Below are positions 19,950-28,183 of a stretch of DNA of 64,000 nucleotides, in pieces (within the stretch, counting starts at the first letter, position 1; every line of letters starts with the position of its first letter). A program made the position numbers and the translations under genes. The stretch covers positions 30,376 through 94,375 of the forward strand of contig CACAPQ010000003.1 of the NCBI GenBank assembly GCA_902534325.1. The letters run 5' to 3'. Under the pieces are notes generated by a model. The model saw only the letters and a list, made by a program, of their open reading frames with translations. It searched no databases and had not been told where the DNA came from. This stretch comes from Paracoccaceae bacterium (GTDB lineage: Bacteria > Pseudomonadota > Alphaproteobacteria > Rhodobacterales > Rhodobacteraceae).

Positions 19950-21086
19950 ATGGCAGGAAATTCTGGCGGCCCGTGGGGCGGTGGTGGCGGCAACGGCCGT
20001 GATAGTGGTAAAGAAGGTGGACGAAAGCAGCCCACCGGAGGGAAAAATAAGCCTGAAGGTAACAATCCCGTACCTCCTGAAATCGACGATATGTTGAGGA
20101 AAGGTCAGGAACAACTTCGAGTTCTTATGGGCGGCAGAGGTTCTGGCGGTGCAAACGGGTCGGGCCGAGGAAGCGGTGGTGGTGGATTTGGACGTAGTGG
20201 GTATTTTCTAATTATTGCAGGTTTAGTCGTATTTTGGCTTTTCAATAGTTTGTATACAGTTCAAAACTTTGAAAAATCGGTTGAATTGTTCTTTGGCAGA
20301 TATATTGAAACTGGCGAAGAAGGTTTGAACTTCGCACCCTGGCCAGTTGTGCGAGCAGAAGTTGTCCCTGTTGATAGGGAGCAAACTGAAGATATCGGCG
20401 TTGGTATTAGAGGCGGGGATGCTGGTTTGATGCTCACCGGTGATGAAAATATCGTTGATATTGATTTCCAGGTAGTTTGGAATGTCAACGATCCTGCCCG
20501 GTTTCTTTTCAATCTGCGAGAGCCACAAGCAACGATTAGAGCTGTTTCTGAATCAGCCATGCGAGAAATTATTGCGCAGTCAGATCTTGCTCCCATTCTA
20601 AACCGCGATCGTGCTGCGATTTCTGACAGCCTAGAACTCTTAATCCAAAATACGTTAGATAGTTATGACAGTGGTGTGAATGTTGTTCGAGTAAACTTTG
20701 ACAAGGCTGATCCCCCTGAGCAAGTAATTGATAGCTTCAGAGAAGTTCAGGCTGCTGAGCAACAACGTGACAGATTGGAAAAAGAAGCAGATGCTTATGC
20801 CAATCGTATTTTAGCGCAGGCTCGAGGTGAAGCAGCTCAGGTTAGAGAGCAGGCTGAAGCCTACCGAGCTCAAGTTGTAAATGAAGCTACAGGTGAAGCT
20901 AGTCGGTTTGGTGCAGTTTTAACCGAATATAAAAAAGCACCCGATGTGACCAGAAAGCGTCTCTATCTGGAGACTATGGAGAAGGTTCTAGGAGATGTAG
21001 AAAAAGTAATTATCGATGAATCAGCAGGTGGAAGTGGTGTCGTACCTTATCTCCCCTTGAACCAATTACGGCAGGAGACAAAATAA
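19950..21086 (+). CDS. hflK: FtsH protease modulator HflK
   Basis: Inner-membrane SPFH-domain protein that with HflC forms the cage around FtsH and modulates degradation of membrane proteins. The 378-residue product has a long glycine-rich cytoplasmic N-terminus (MAGNSGGPWGGGGG and a second SGGGGFGRSG stretch), one membrane helix at about residues 88-103 (FLIIAGLVVFWLFNSLY), then the prohibitin-like domain and an Ala/Gln/Glu-rich helix (EAAQVREQAEAYRAQVV). Its TAA shares a base with the hflC ATG (TAATG), so the two are co-translated. Confidence 0.93.
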   Translation: MAGNSGGPWGGGGGNGRDSGKEGGRKQPTGGKNKPEGNNPVPPEIDDMLRKGQEQLRVLMGGRGSGGANGSGRGSGGGGFGRSGYFLIIAGLVVFWLFNSLYTVQNFEKSVELFFGRYIETGEEGLNFAPWPVVRAEVVPVDREQTEDIGVGIRGGDAGLMLTGDENIVDIDFQVVWNVNDPARFLFNLREPQATIRAVSESAMREIIAQSDLAPILNRDRAAISDSLELLIQNTLDSYDSGVNVVRVNFDKADPPEQVIDSFREVQAAEQQRDRLEKEADAYANRILAQARGEAAQVREQAEAYRAQVVNEATGEASRFGAVLTEYKKAPDVTRKRLYLETMEKVLGDVEKVIIDESAGGSGVVPYLPLNQLRQETK

Positions 21087-21967
21087 TGAATAGAATGGTG
21101 ATATTATTAGCTGCAGTCTTTCTGATTTTCATTGGCGCTATGTCTTCAATCTTTGTGGTTGATGAACGCGAAAAAGTTCTGGTGTTGCAGTTTGGTAGAG
21201 TTGTAGCAACAAAGGAAGACCCTGGTCTATCGTTCAAGATCCCGATTATTCAAAATGTCGTAAGATATGACGATCGCATTTTGAGCCGCGACATAGATCC
21301 TTTAGAAGTTACGCCACTAGACGACCGCCGGCTCGTTGTTGATGCTTTTGCTCGCTACAGAATAACTGACGTAAACAAGTTTCGAGAAGTTACCGGTGCA
21401 TCAGGCGATACAGCAATCTCAATCGCCGGGACCAGGCTAGATCGCATACTAAGCTCTCAAACTCGTGAGATCTTGGGTTCCGTTTCGTCTAATAACATCC
21501 TGAGCCAGGATCGTTTTGCTTTGATGTTACGAATACGAAATGGAGCAATTTTGGAAGCAGAAAAAATGGGTATTGAAGTTGTTGACGTGCGTTTAAAGCG
21601 GACAGATTTACCCCGACAAAACTTAGAGGCCACTTTTGCCAGAATGCGCGCGGAAAGAGACAGAGAAGCTGCTGATGAAATCGCGAGAGGTAATGAAGCT
21701 GCACAACGTGTGAGGGCACAGGCAGATAGAGAACAAGTTGTTATTGTATCTGAAGCTAGGCGTGAGTCTGAAATTATTCGAGGTGAAGCGGATGCCGAGC
21801 GAAACGCGATTTTTGCAACAGCCTTTGGAGAGGACCCAGAATTCTTTGAGTTTTACAGATCGCTAAATGCTTACGAAAAATCAATTAAGGGGTCGAATTC
21901 GACAATGGTTATGTCGCCAAATTCAGAGTTCTTTAATTATTTTAAGTCTGATTTTGGAGCTAAATGA
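21086..21967 (+). CDS. hflC: FtsH protease modulator HflC
   Basis: Second subunit of the HflKC complex, 293 residues. A single N-terminal membrane helix (about residues 4-22) is followed by the SPFH domain with VDEREKVLVLQFGRVV and the family motif KRTDLPRQN, then an alanine/arginine-rich helix ending around ARRESEIIRGEADAE. It overlaps hflK by one base upstream and the DUF2065 gene by four bases downstream (ATGA). The usual HflC role is to regulate FtsH jointly with HflK. Confidence 0.93.
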   Translation: MNRMVILLAAVFLIFIGAMSSIFVVDEREKVLVLQFGRVVATKEDPGLSFKIPIIQNVVRYDDRILSRDIDPLEVTPLDDRRLVVDAFARYRITDVNKFREVTGASGDTAISIAGTRLDRILSSQTREILGSVSSNNILSQDRFALMLRIRNGAILEAEKMGIEVVDVRLKRTDLPRQNLEATFARMRAERDREAADEIARGNEAAQRVRAQADREQVVIVSEARRESEIIRGEADAERNAIFATAFGEDPEFFEFYRSLNAYEKSIKGSNSTMVMSPNSEFFNYFKSDFGAK

Positions 21968-22155
21968 TTTCAGCAATCTTATATGGATTAGGATTGGTAT
22001 TGATCATTGAGGGGCTAGTTTATGTTCTGGCCCCTCATTTTGTAGAAAAGATGTTAGTTTCGCTCAAAGAAATGCCTAATGAACAACGTCGCTTGGTTGG
22101 GGCTTGTATGGCACTACTTGGAGGTATGATACTTCTTTTGATAAAAACATTTTAA
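21964..22155 (+). CDS. DUF2065 small inner-membrane protein (YjeT-like)
   Basis: A 63-residue protein with two predicted membrane helices (about residues 4-22 and 44-61) around the short basic loop NEQRRLVG. It fits DUF2065, a family linked to hflKC in many proteobacteria. Its ATG overlaps the hflC stop by four bases, implying translational coupling. No biochemical role is established that I can name; context points to membrane protein quality control. Confidence 0.8.
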   Translation: MISAILYGLGLVLIIEGLVYVLAPHFVEKMLVSLKEMPNEQRRLVGACMALLGGMILLLIKTF

Positions 22156-22254
22156 TTTGAAAATATTGAACTTTAAATTTCGAGGCTGTTGCAAACTTTG
22201 AATGTCATCCTAAATACAAAAGACCGGCCACTATAAAATTTTCTTGAGGACTAA

Positions 22255-23736
22255 ATGCGACAATTTTATATTTTTAAAACTGCACGAATTTCGACTGCAG
22301 AAGATATAAGAAAATTACAACAGGTTATCTTAACAGCGTTTTTTGTGATTATAAGCGTCTTTCTACAAACTATAGTTTTAAATGCTCGCGGTGCGCCGGA
22401 AAGTTTTGCTGATTTAGTTGAAGATGTGGGTTCTTCTGTGGTCAATATAACCACAACGACAAAAGTTGAATCTCCAGTGGTTCCAAGGGGTGTTGTGCCT
22501 GAAGGCAGCCCATTTGAAGAATTGTTTCGAGATTTTCAAAACCCGAATAGTCCTCGACAAAGACCGCGCAATGCAAATGCTTTAGGTTCTGGTTTTGTTA
22601 TTAGTAGCGATGGTTTTATCGTGACAAACCATCATGTCATAAATGGCGCTGATCAGATAACGATAGAGTTCAATGATGGCTCCTTTCGTGATGCGGCCGT
22701 TATCGGTAGTGACGAAAATATAGACATTGCGTTATTGAAAGTTGATGCAGAAACAACGTTAGAGTTTGTAGAATTCGGTGATAGCGATATATCACGGGTT
22801 GGTGATTGGGTCATGGCAATGGGTAATCCACTCGGCCAAGGTTTTTCTGTGTCAGTCGGAATAATATCTGCGCGCAATCGTGAGTTGGCAGGAAACTATG
22901 ATGATTACATACAAACAGATGCGGCCATCAACAGGGGTAATTCAGGTGGGCCACTGTTTAACATGGATGGGGAAGTAGTAGGCGTTAATACGGCTATTTT
23001 GTCACCAACTGGCGGATCTATAGGCATTGGATTTTCAATGGCATCGAATGTGGTCGAACCAGTTGTTAATCAATTGAAAGAGTTTGGAGAAGTACGCCGT
23101 GGTTGGTTAGGCGTAAGTATTGGTGATCTTAATCAAGACATGGCTGATGCTTTGGGTATGAAAGAGCCTAGCGGCTCTATTGTTCTGGAGGTGTATGATG
23201 GCCCCTCTAAAGATGCTGGTCTCTTGGCTTCAGACGTTATTGTTATGTTTGATAACAAAGAAGTTGGTAATTCAGGCGAATTGGTTCGTATCGTTGGTGA
23301 TACAACAGTCGGAAGAACAGTAGATGTTATTGTGTTAAGACAAGGTGAGCGTATAAAGGTGAGCGTGAAACTTGGTCAGCGACCAACGAATAAAGAACTT
23401 AACGCACAAGTTACATCGCCTGAACCAGCCAAGCCAAATGAAGATGCAATTGATGGAATTGGTTTGTCTGAACTGACAGATAGTTTGCGAGAAGAATATG
23501 GAATAGATCCTGCAATTTCAGGTGTAATAATTATGTCTGTAGATGAAACGTCTTCGGCATACGAAAATGGTTTGCGTAAAGGCGATGTAATCACTGATGT
23601 TGCCCAGAAACCAATTGGTTCGGTCGAAGAAGTAGAGGAGCTCGTTTCGAGTGCTAAAAGTGAAGGCCGTCAGTCGGTTCTTCTCTTAGTTCGAAGAGAG
23701 GGACAGCCTAGGTTTATAGTACTAAAATTTAAATAG
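22255..23736 (+). CDS. degP: Do-family periplasmic serine protease
   Basis: HtrA/DegP-type protease-chaperone of the periplasm, 493 residues. A hydrophobic segment at about residues 23-42 serves as signal or anchor; it is preceded by about 20 polar residues, so the true start may be later. The trypsin-like domain has the triad His about 127 (VTNHHVI), Asp about 157 (NIDIALL) and Ser about 230 (RGNSGGPL). Two PDZ domains follow, the first near RRGWLGVSIGDLNQ and the second near ISGVIIMSVDETSSAYENG. It follows hflK-hflC-DUF2065 on the same strand after about 100 bases, the typical alphaproteobacterial order, and ends at a strong hairpin. Confidence 0.93.
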   Translation: MRQFYIFKTARISTAEDIRKLQQVILTAFFVIISVFLQTIVLNARGAPESFADLVEDVGSSVVNITTTTKVESPVVPRGVVPEGSPFEELFRDFQNPNSPRQRPRNANALGSGFVISSDGFIVTNHHVINGADQITIEFNDGSFRDAAVIGSDENIDIALLKVDAETTLEFVEFGDSDISRVGDWVMAMGNPLGQGFSVSVGIISARNRELAGNYDDYIQTDAAINRGNSGGPLFNMDGEVVGVNTAILSPTGGSIGIGFSMASNVVEPVVNQLKEFGEVRRGWLGVSIGDLNQDMADALGMKEPSGSIVLEVYDGPSKDAGLLASDVIVMFDNKEVGNSGELVRIVGDTTVGRTVDVIVLRQGERIKVSVKLGQRPTNKELNAQVTSPEPAKPNEDAIDGIGLSELTDSLREEYGIDPAISGVIIMSVDETSSAYENGLRKGDVITDVAQKPIGSVEEVEELVSSAKSEGRQSVLLLVRREGQPRFIVLKFK

Positions 23737-23747
23737 TTATTCCTAAA

Positions 23748-23772
23748 AGACTGGGAGTAGAACTCCCAGTCT
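23748..23772. terminator. Perfect 11-bp hairpin between convergent genes
   Basis: AGACTGGGAGT, a three-base loop AGA, then the exact complement ACTCCCAGTCT. It lies in the 49-base gap between degP (plus) and the small OB-fold gene (minus), where a shared bidirectional terminator is expected. The plus-strand tail lacks a T run; the minus-strand tail begins TTTAGG. Likely a terminator for both genes. Confidence 0.7.
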
Positions 23773-23785
23773 AAACTAGTCTGAA

Positions 23786-24136
23786 TTACAAATTTATCTT
23801 TGGTAAATCATCGAGCATGTATGAAATATCTTCAATATACTCAGCTATTACATGTATAACTGAATTTTCGCTCTGAACCCGTCCTTTTATTTTCAAAAGG
23901 CGCCCCGAAATTATAGCACGGCGAAATTTTTCATATAAAGTTCGCCAGATTACTATGTTTACTGTTCCTGTTTCATCTTCCAATGTGAGAAAAATAACAC
24001 CTTTTGCTGTTCCAGGACGTTGCCTAAGTATCACTAATCCTGCGACGCAGACAATTGTACCAGGTGAAGGACGATCTAGAAAAGATGCGGGACAAGCACT
24101 TGGTGGCTTTGGCCATTTTAAGAGAGTATTTTCCAT
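23786..24136 (-). CDS. Orphan OB-fold protein resembling the C-terminus of error-prone polymerase DnaE2
   Basis: A 116-residue intact reading frame. From about residue 30 it matches the C-terminal OB-fold region of DnaE2/ImuC as I recall it: VAGLVILRQRPGTAKGVIFL, LEDETGTVNIVIW, then RLLKIKGRVQSENSVIHV. A full DnaE2 has over 1,000 residues with PHP and polymerase domains; none of that is encoded on either side. The first 29 residues (WPKPPSACPASFLDRPSPG) are proline-rich. There is no internal stop or frameshift. A GTTC-N7-GTTC box 38 bases upstream suggests SOS control, as for the imuA-imuB-dnaE2 cassette. It may be a deletion relic kept in frame or a free-standing single-strand DNA binding protein. 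Function is inferred only. Confidence 0.7.
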   Translation of the reverse strand: MENTLLKWPKPPSACPASFLDRPSPGTIVCVAGLVILRQRPGTAKGVIFLTLEDETGTVNIVIWRTLYEKFRRAIISGRLLKIKGRVQSENSVIHVIAEYIEDISYMLDDLPKINL

Positions 24137-24173
24137 TTTTTTATTATATTAAATTTTTTGGTCACTATTTTTG

Positions 24174-24188
24174 GAACAAAAGTAGAAC
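24174..24188 (-). promoter_or_regulatory. LexA/SOS-type box GTTC-N7-GTTC
   Basis: On the minus strand the sequence is GTTCTACTTTTGTTC, an exact match to the direct-repeat operator used by alphaproteobacterial LexA (GTTC-N7-GTTC, equivalent to GAAC-N7-GAAC on the other strand). It is 38 bases before the ATG of the DnaE2-like OB-fold gene, a normal operator position. An eight-base-specified pattern is expected about twice by chance in 64 kb counting both strands, so the placement is the main support. It could also act on the divergent ferredoxin gene. Confidence 0.6.
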
Positions 24189-24281
24189 ATATCAAATAAT
24201 ATGACAAGATTCTTTTAATAATTTCTAAAAAGGTATGGTCGAATTAAATTTAGCTGATTAGAAGAGTTTCACGAATTATAA

Positions 24282-24617
<336 letters not shown>

Positions 24618-24633
24618 TTAAATATGATCTAAA

Positions 24634-25182
24634 TTAATTTAACTTTTTCAATGAGTCCCCGTTTCGAATTTGTCCTGCTGATACGACAGAGCACAGTAAC
24701 CCTCGTAACCTAAGCAGTTTGTTTTCCTCTAAGGTTATCCAGTTTTTTGCATCCACACCGTAGCGAACCTTCCATTTAACACAGCCTTCATTAAAAATCC
24801 CTGATACTTTCAATTTAGCAGTTCCTGCAGAAAGAATAGTACCTGCTGGGCAATTCTCCTCTGATGTATCAAAATCAGACATGAATGTATCGCCTGGGTG
24901 AATTGCTTCGGGTCCAAATTTCACCGCATTCCAAACTCTAGTAGCTAAAATAGAGACTTGGATACCAGGGTCCGGCTTCCCATTTGAAAGTTTCAGCCAA
25001 GGACTTTCCAGCCATCGGTCTCCCTTAATTCCTTCATTCGGCGTTAATTCCAAAAATTCTGGAAAATTTCTTTGGTTTCGTTTTGGTCGAAAGCATAAAT
25101 TTTCAATTACAGATTCTTTTTTTGGTGCATCTTTTATATGTGGTATTGCAGCTAATAATTCTAATTTTGATCTAAAGGTCAT
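24634..25182 (-). CDS. MOSC-domain-like protein
   Basis: A 182-residue soluble protein with features of the MOSC superfamily (molybdenum cofactor sulfurase C-terminal domain): an early GIKGDRWL segment, the central VSILATRVWNAV and GPEAIHPGDTFMSDFD stretch, and a later VSGIFNEGCVKWKVRYG containing a conserved-type cysteine. Its ATG overlaps the purD stop by four bases (ATGA), so it is translated with purD. MOSC proteins transfer or carry sulfur or bind molybdopterin; the substrate here cannot be assigned. The family call is moderate because several core MOSC positions are not obvious. Confidence 0.6.
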   Translation of the reverse strand: MTFRSKLELLAAIPHIKDAPKKESVIENLCFRPKRNQRNFPEFLELTPNEGIKGDRWLESPWLKLSNGKPDPGIQVSILATRVWNAVKFGPEAIHPGDTFMSDFDTSEENCPAGTILSAGTAKLKVSGIFNEGCVKWKVRYGVDAKNWITLEENKLLRLRGLLCSVVSAGQIRNGDSLKKLN

Positions 25183-26441
25183 AGCGCTCTCCAGCCAATG
25201 TCTTTCCTATAAAAACCTCCTGGCCAATCAATATTTTCAATCATTTCATATGAATTCTTTTGAGCTTCGATTAAAGTTGCTGCTCTTGTTGTTATGTTTA
25301 AAACACGTCCACCGTTTGCCACTACTTTTCCATTCCTCTCAACTGTTCCAGCGTGGAAACACATAAAATTACTATTGGAAGGCAGATCAGCTAAACCAGC
25401 TATCTCAGTACCTTTTTCATAAGAACCCGGATATCCATTACTAGCCATAACAACTGTTAAAGAGTGATCATCAGCCCAATTAATTTTTACATCACTTAAC
25501 TTACCTTTGGCAGTAGACAGTAAAGCATCTAAAATTTGCCCACCTAACCGCATCATCAAGACCTGACATTCGGGGTCACCAAATCTTACATTATACTCAA
25601 CCAGACGAGGATCGGAATCCTTTATCATAAGGCCTGCGTAAAGAACGCCAGTAAATGGCATGCCTCTCCTTACCATTTCGCGCATAGTTGGGCGTATAAT
25701 TCTTTCAATAGTCTTGTTTAATACTATCTCGTTCAATATTGGTGCTGGTGAATAAGCTCCCATGCCTCCAGTATTTAATCCAGTATCGCCATCTCCTACA
25801 CGTTTATGATCTTGCGCAGTACCAATAGGTAGGATTGTTTCGCCGTCAACTAAAACAAAAAGGGACGCTTCCTCGCCTTCCATAAATTCTTCAATCACAA
25901 CGCTTGCACCGGCGTTCCCAAAAGATCCGCTAAAAATTTCATTAACTGCAGATAAGGCCATCTCAATATCTGTGGCTATGATCACACCTTTGCCCGCAGC
26001 TAGTCCGTCGGCTTTAACAACCAAAGGTGCTCTCTTAGTTTTTATATAAGTTAAAGCTGGTTCCAGTGAGTCAAAGCTTTTATATTCGGCAGTGGGCGCT
26101 CCGCAGGCATCGCAGATTTCTTTTGTAAACTTTTTACTTGTTTCCAACTGAGACGATGCTTTAGAAGGTCCAAACGTCAAAATTCCTTCTCTTTTTAAAA
26201 TATCACTAACACCCTCCGCTAGAGGTGCCTCGGGGCCAATTAGAACAAAGTCGATATTGTATTCTTTTACAGTGTTTACGATCTGCGTAGCGTTAAGAAT
26301 ATCGACGCTTATACATTTCGCAATTTGAGCAATACCTGCATTTCCTGGTGCTACGAATATATTATCACACTTGGGGTTTTGTTTGATAGCCCAGGCTAGA
26401 GAATGTTCACGGCCTCCACTCCCTAATATCAATATATTCAT
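25179..26441 (-). CDS. purD: Phosphoribosylamine-glycine ligase
   Basis: Second step of purine synthesis: joins glycine to phosphoribosylamine with ATP. The 420-residue protein begins MNILILGSGGREHSLAWAI and contains the ATP-grasp elements VVKADGLAAGKGVIIA and the GARS signature RFGDPECQVLMMRL. The C-terminal domain ends with PGGFYRKDIGWRAL. It is divergent from xseA over about 120 bases and overlaps the MOSC gene by four bases at its end. Confidence 0.97.
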   Translation of the reverse strand: MNILILGSGGREHSLAWAIKQNPKCDNIFVAPGNAGIAQIAKCISVDILNATQIVNTVKEYNIDFVLIGPEAPLAEGVSDILKREGILTFGPSKASSQLETSKKFTKEICDACGAPTAEYKSFDSLEPALTYIKTKRAPLVVKADGLAAGKGVIIATDIEMALSAVNEIFSGSFGNAGASVVIEEFMEGEEASLFVLVDGETILPIGTAQDHKRVGDGDTGLNTGGMGAYSPAPILNEIVLNKTIERIIRPTMREMVRRGMPFTGVLYAGLMIKDSDPRLVEYNVRFGDPECQVLMMRLGGQILDALLSTAKGKLSDVKINWADDHSLTVVMASNGYPGSYEKGTEIAGLADLPSNSNFMCFHAGTVERNGKVVANGGRVLNITTRAATLIEAQKNSYEMIENIDWPGGFYRKDIGWRAL

Positions 26442-26560
26442 AATTGAATCACCTTAAGATCTCTAATTTTTAATAATCAACAACATTTGATTGGGCAAGG
26501 CTCACCAAAACTAATTGCTCTTGTGCTCATCAAGGTTTAAATTTTTTTAAGGAGTTACTA

Positions 26561-28060
26561 ATGTCAGATCTTTTCGAAAACCCAATAGCGGGAATCAATG
26601 AGCCGGAGTTTTCAGTAAGTGAGATTTCCAATGCTATTAAAAGACTTATTGAAGATGAATTTTCTTATGTTCGAATTAGAGGTGAAATTGGCCGTGTAAG
26701 TTTGCCTAGGTCTGGTCACGTTTATTTGGATTTGAAAGATGAAAAATCAGTAATCGCTGGTGTTATCTGGAAGGGCGTTGCTGATAAATTAATCACAAGA
26801 CCTGAAGAAGGGATGGAGGTAATTGCCAGAGGAAGAGTGACTACTTTTGGGGGTCAATCTAAATACCAAATAATTATTGATGATTTAAGACCTGCTGGTG
26901 TTGGCGCTCTAATGGCCATGCTGGAGAAAAGAAAAAAACAGTTTCAAACCGAAGGGATTTTCAATCCGGAACATAAGATGCCGTTGCCTTATTTGCCTGA
27001 AATTATAGGCGTCGTAACTTCCCCATCTGGTGCTGTTATCAAAGATATTTTACATCGTTTGGCCGATCGTTTTCCTAGAAAAGTAGTTTTATGGCCCGCT
27101 GCAGTGCAAGGAGAGAATTGCGCTAAAGAAGTTTCTGCAGCGATCGAGGGATTTAATTCGTTGGCTAAAAAAAATCCACTTATTGCGCCTGATTTAATAA
27201 TCGTGGCTCGAGGAGGAGGGTCGATAGAAGATCTTTGGGGTTTTAATGAAGAGCTGGTGGTCAGGTCAGCATTTAAATCGACAATTCCTTTGATATCAGC
27301 AATAGGTCATGAAACAGATACAACGCTTCTCGATTATGTTGCCGATGTTAGAGCTCCTACTCCTTCGGCAGCGGCAGAAATAGCTGTTCCTGTCAGGCAT
27401 GAATTATTGGCTGCACTAGACAACAATGAAGCACGTCTCAGCAGAGCTGTCAGTCAGATTTTATCAAACCGTTCTCAACGATTGTTGGATTTTTCTAGAT
27501 CACTACCTAGAGTGTTTGGATTACTAGAAGGACCAACTCAACGGTTGGATTCTATAAGTACTAGGTTGCCATCCTCTTTAAGTTCTACCGTAAGATTGAA
27601 AAAAAGTAGGCTGCTTGAAATAAGCACTGGTATCAAGCCAGTGTCTTTATTTATGCGGTTGGAAAATTCGCGAGGTAAACTCGATTTACAGGCGAAGCAA
27701 CTAGTAAATTTATTTGGTCATTTTATTGACTTAAGGAAACAAATTTTAAGTTCACTCTTTTCAAGAATTGAGAGTTTGTCTTTAATACGTGATATACAGC
27801 GGGAGCATAAAAGCCTTAAAGACTTATCATTAAGGTTAAAAAAAGCTTATGACATCAGAATAAAAGACCTTGGAACAAAACTACAGTCCATTGATCGATT
27901 GAGAGAGACACTCGGGTATCGTCAGACTTTAGACAGAGGGTATGCAGTAATTAGATCGAGCGACAGTGTTATTACAGATAAATATAAAACTTTGCATTTG
28001 ACGGATTTAGTTATTGAATTTCGGGATGGTGAATTATCAGTTAAAAAAGATAAAGGCTAA
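26561..28060 (+). CDS. xseA: Exodeoxyribonuclease VII large subunit
   Basis: Large subunit of the single-strand-specific exonuclease VII. It has an N-terminal OB-fold (FSYVRIRGEIGRVSLPRSGH and YLDLKDEKSVI), the catalytic domain with GVVTSPSGAVIKDI, IVARGGGSIEDLWGFNEE and SAIGHETDTTLLDYVADVRA, and a long helical C-terminal region. The 499 residues are in the usual range. An AAGGAG Shine-Dalgarno precedes the ATG. The small subunit gene xseB is not adjacent. Confidence 0.96.
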   Translation: MSDLFENPIAGINEPEFSVSEISNAIKRLIEDEFSYVRIRGEIGRVSLPRSGHVYLDLKDEKSVIAGVIWKGVADKLITRPEEGMEVIARGRVTTFGGQSKYQIIIDDLRPAGVGALMAMLEKRKKQFQTEGIFNPEHKMPLPYLPEIIGVVTSPSGAVIKDILHRLADRFPRKVVLWPAAVQGENCAKEVSAAIEGFNSLAKKNPLIAPDLIIVARGGGSIEDLWGFNEELVVRSAFKSTIPLISAIGHETDTTLLDYVADVRAPTPSAAAEIAVPVRHELLAALDNNEARLSRAVSQILSNRSQRLLDFSRSLPRVFGLLEGPTQRLDSISTRLPSSLSSTVRLKKSRLLEISTGIKPVSLFMRLENSRGKLDLQAKQLVNLFGHFIDLRKQILSSLFSRIESLSLIRDIQREHKSLKDLSLRLKKAYDIRIKDLGTKLQSIDRLRETLGYRQTLDRGYAVIRSSDSVITDKYKTLHLTDLVIEFRDGELSVKKDKG

Positions 28061-28183
28061 TACATCTGTTTTAAAAAAGAAGACAGCTATCTATCGTATG
28101 TAATTGTTTCAACGTCGTTTTTAAGTACTAAAAAAGTTCACTTTGATTATAAAACTTAATATAAAGATCTGGGGAGTAACTAA

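Noticed and set aside
23786..24136. Calling the DnaE2-like gene a plain pseudogene
   Set aside because: The frame is intact, a start codon is present and an SOS-type operator precedes it, so I list it as a gene with uncertain status.
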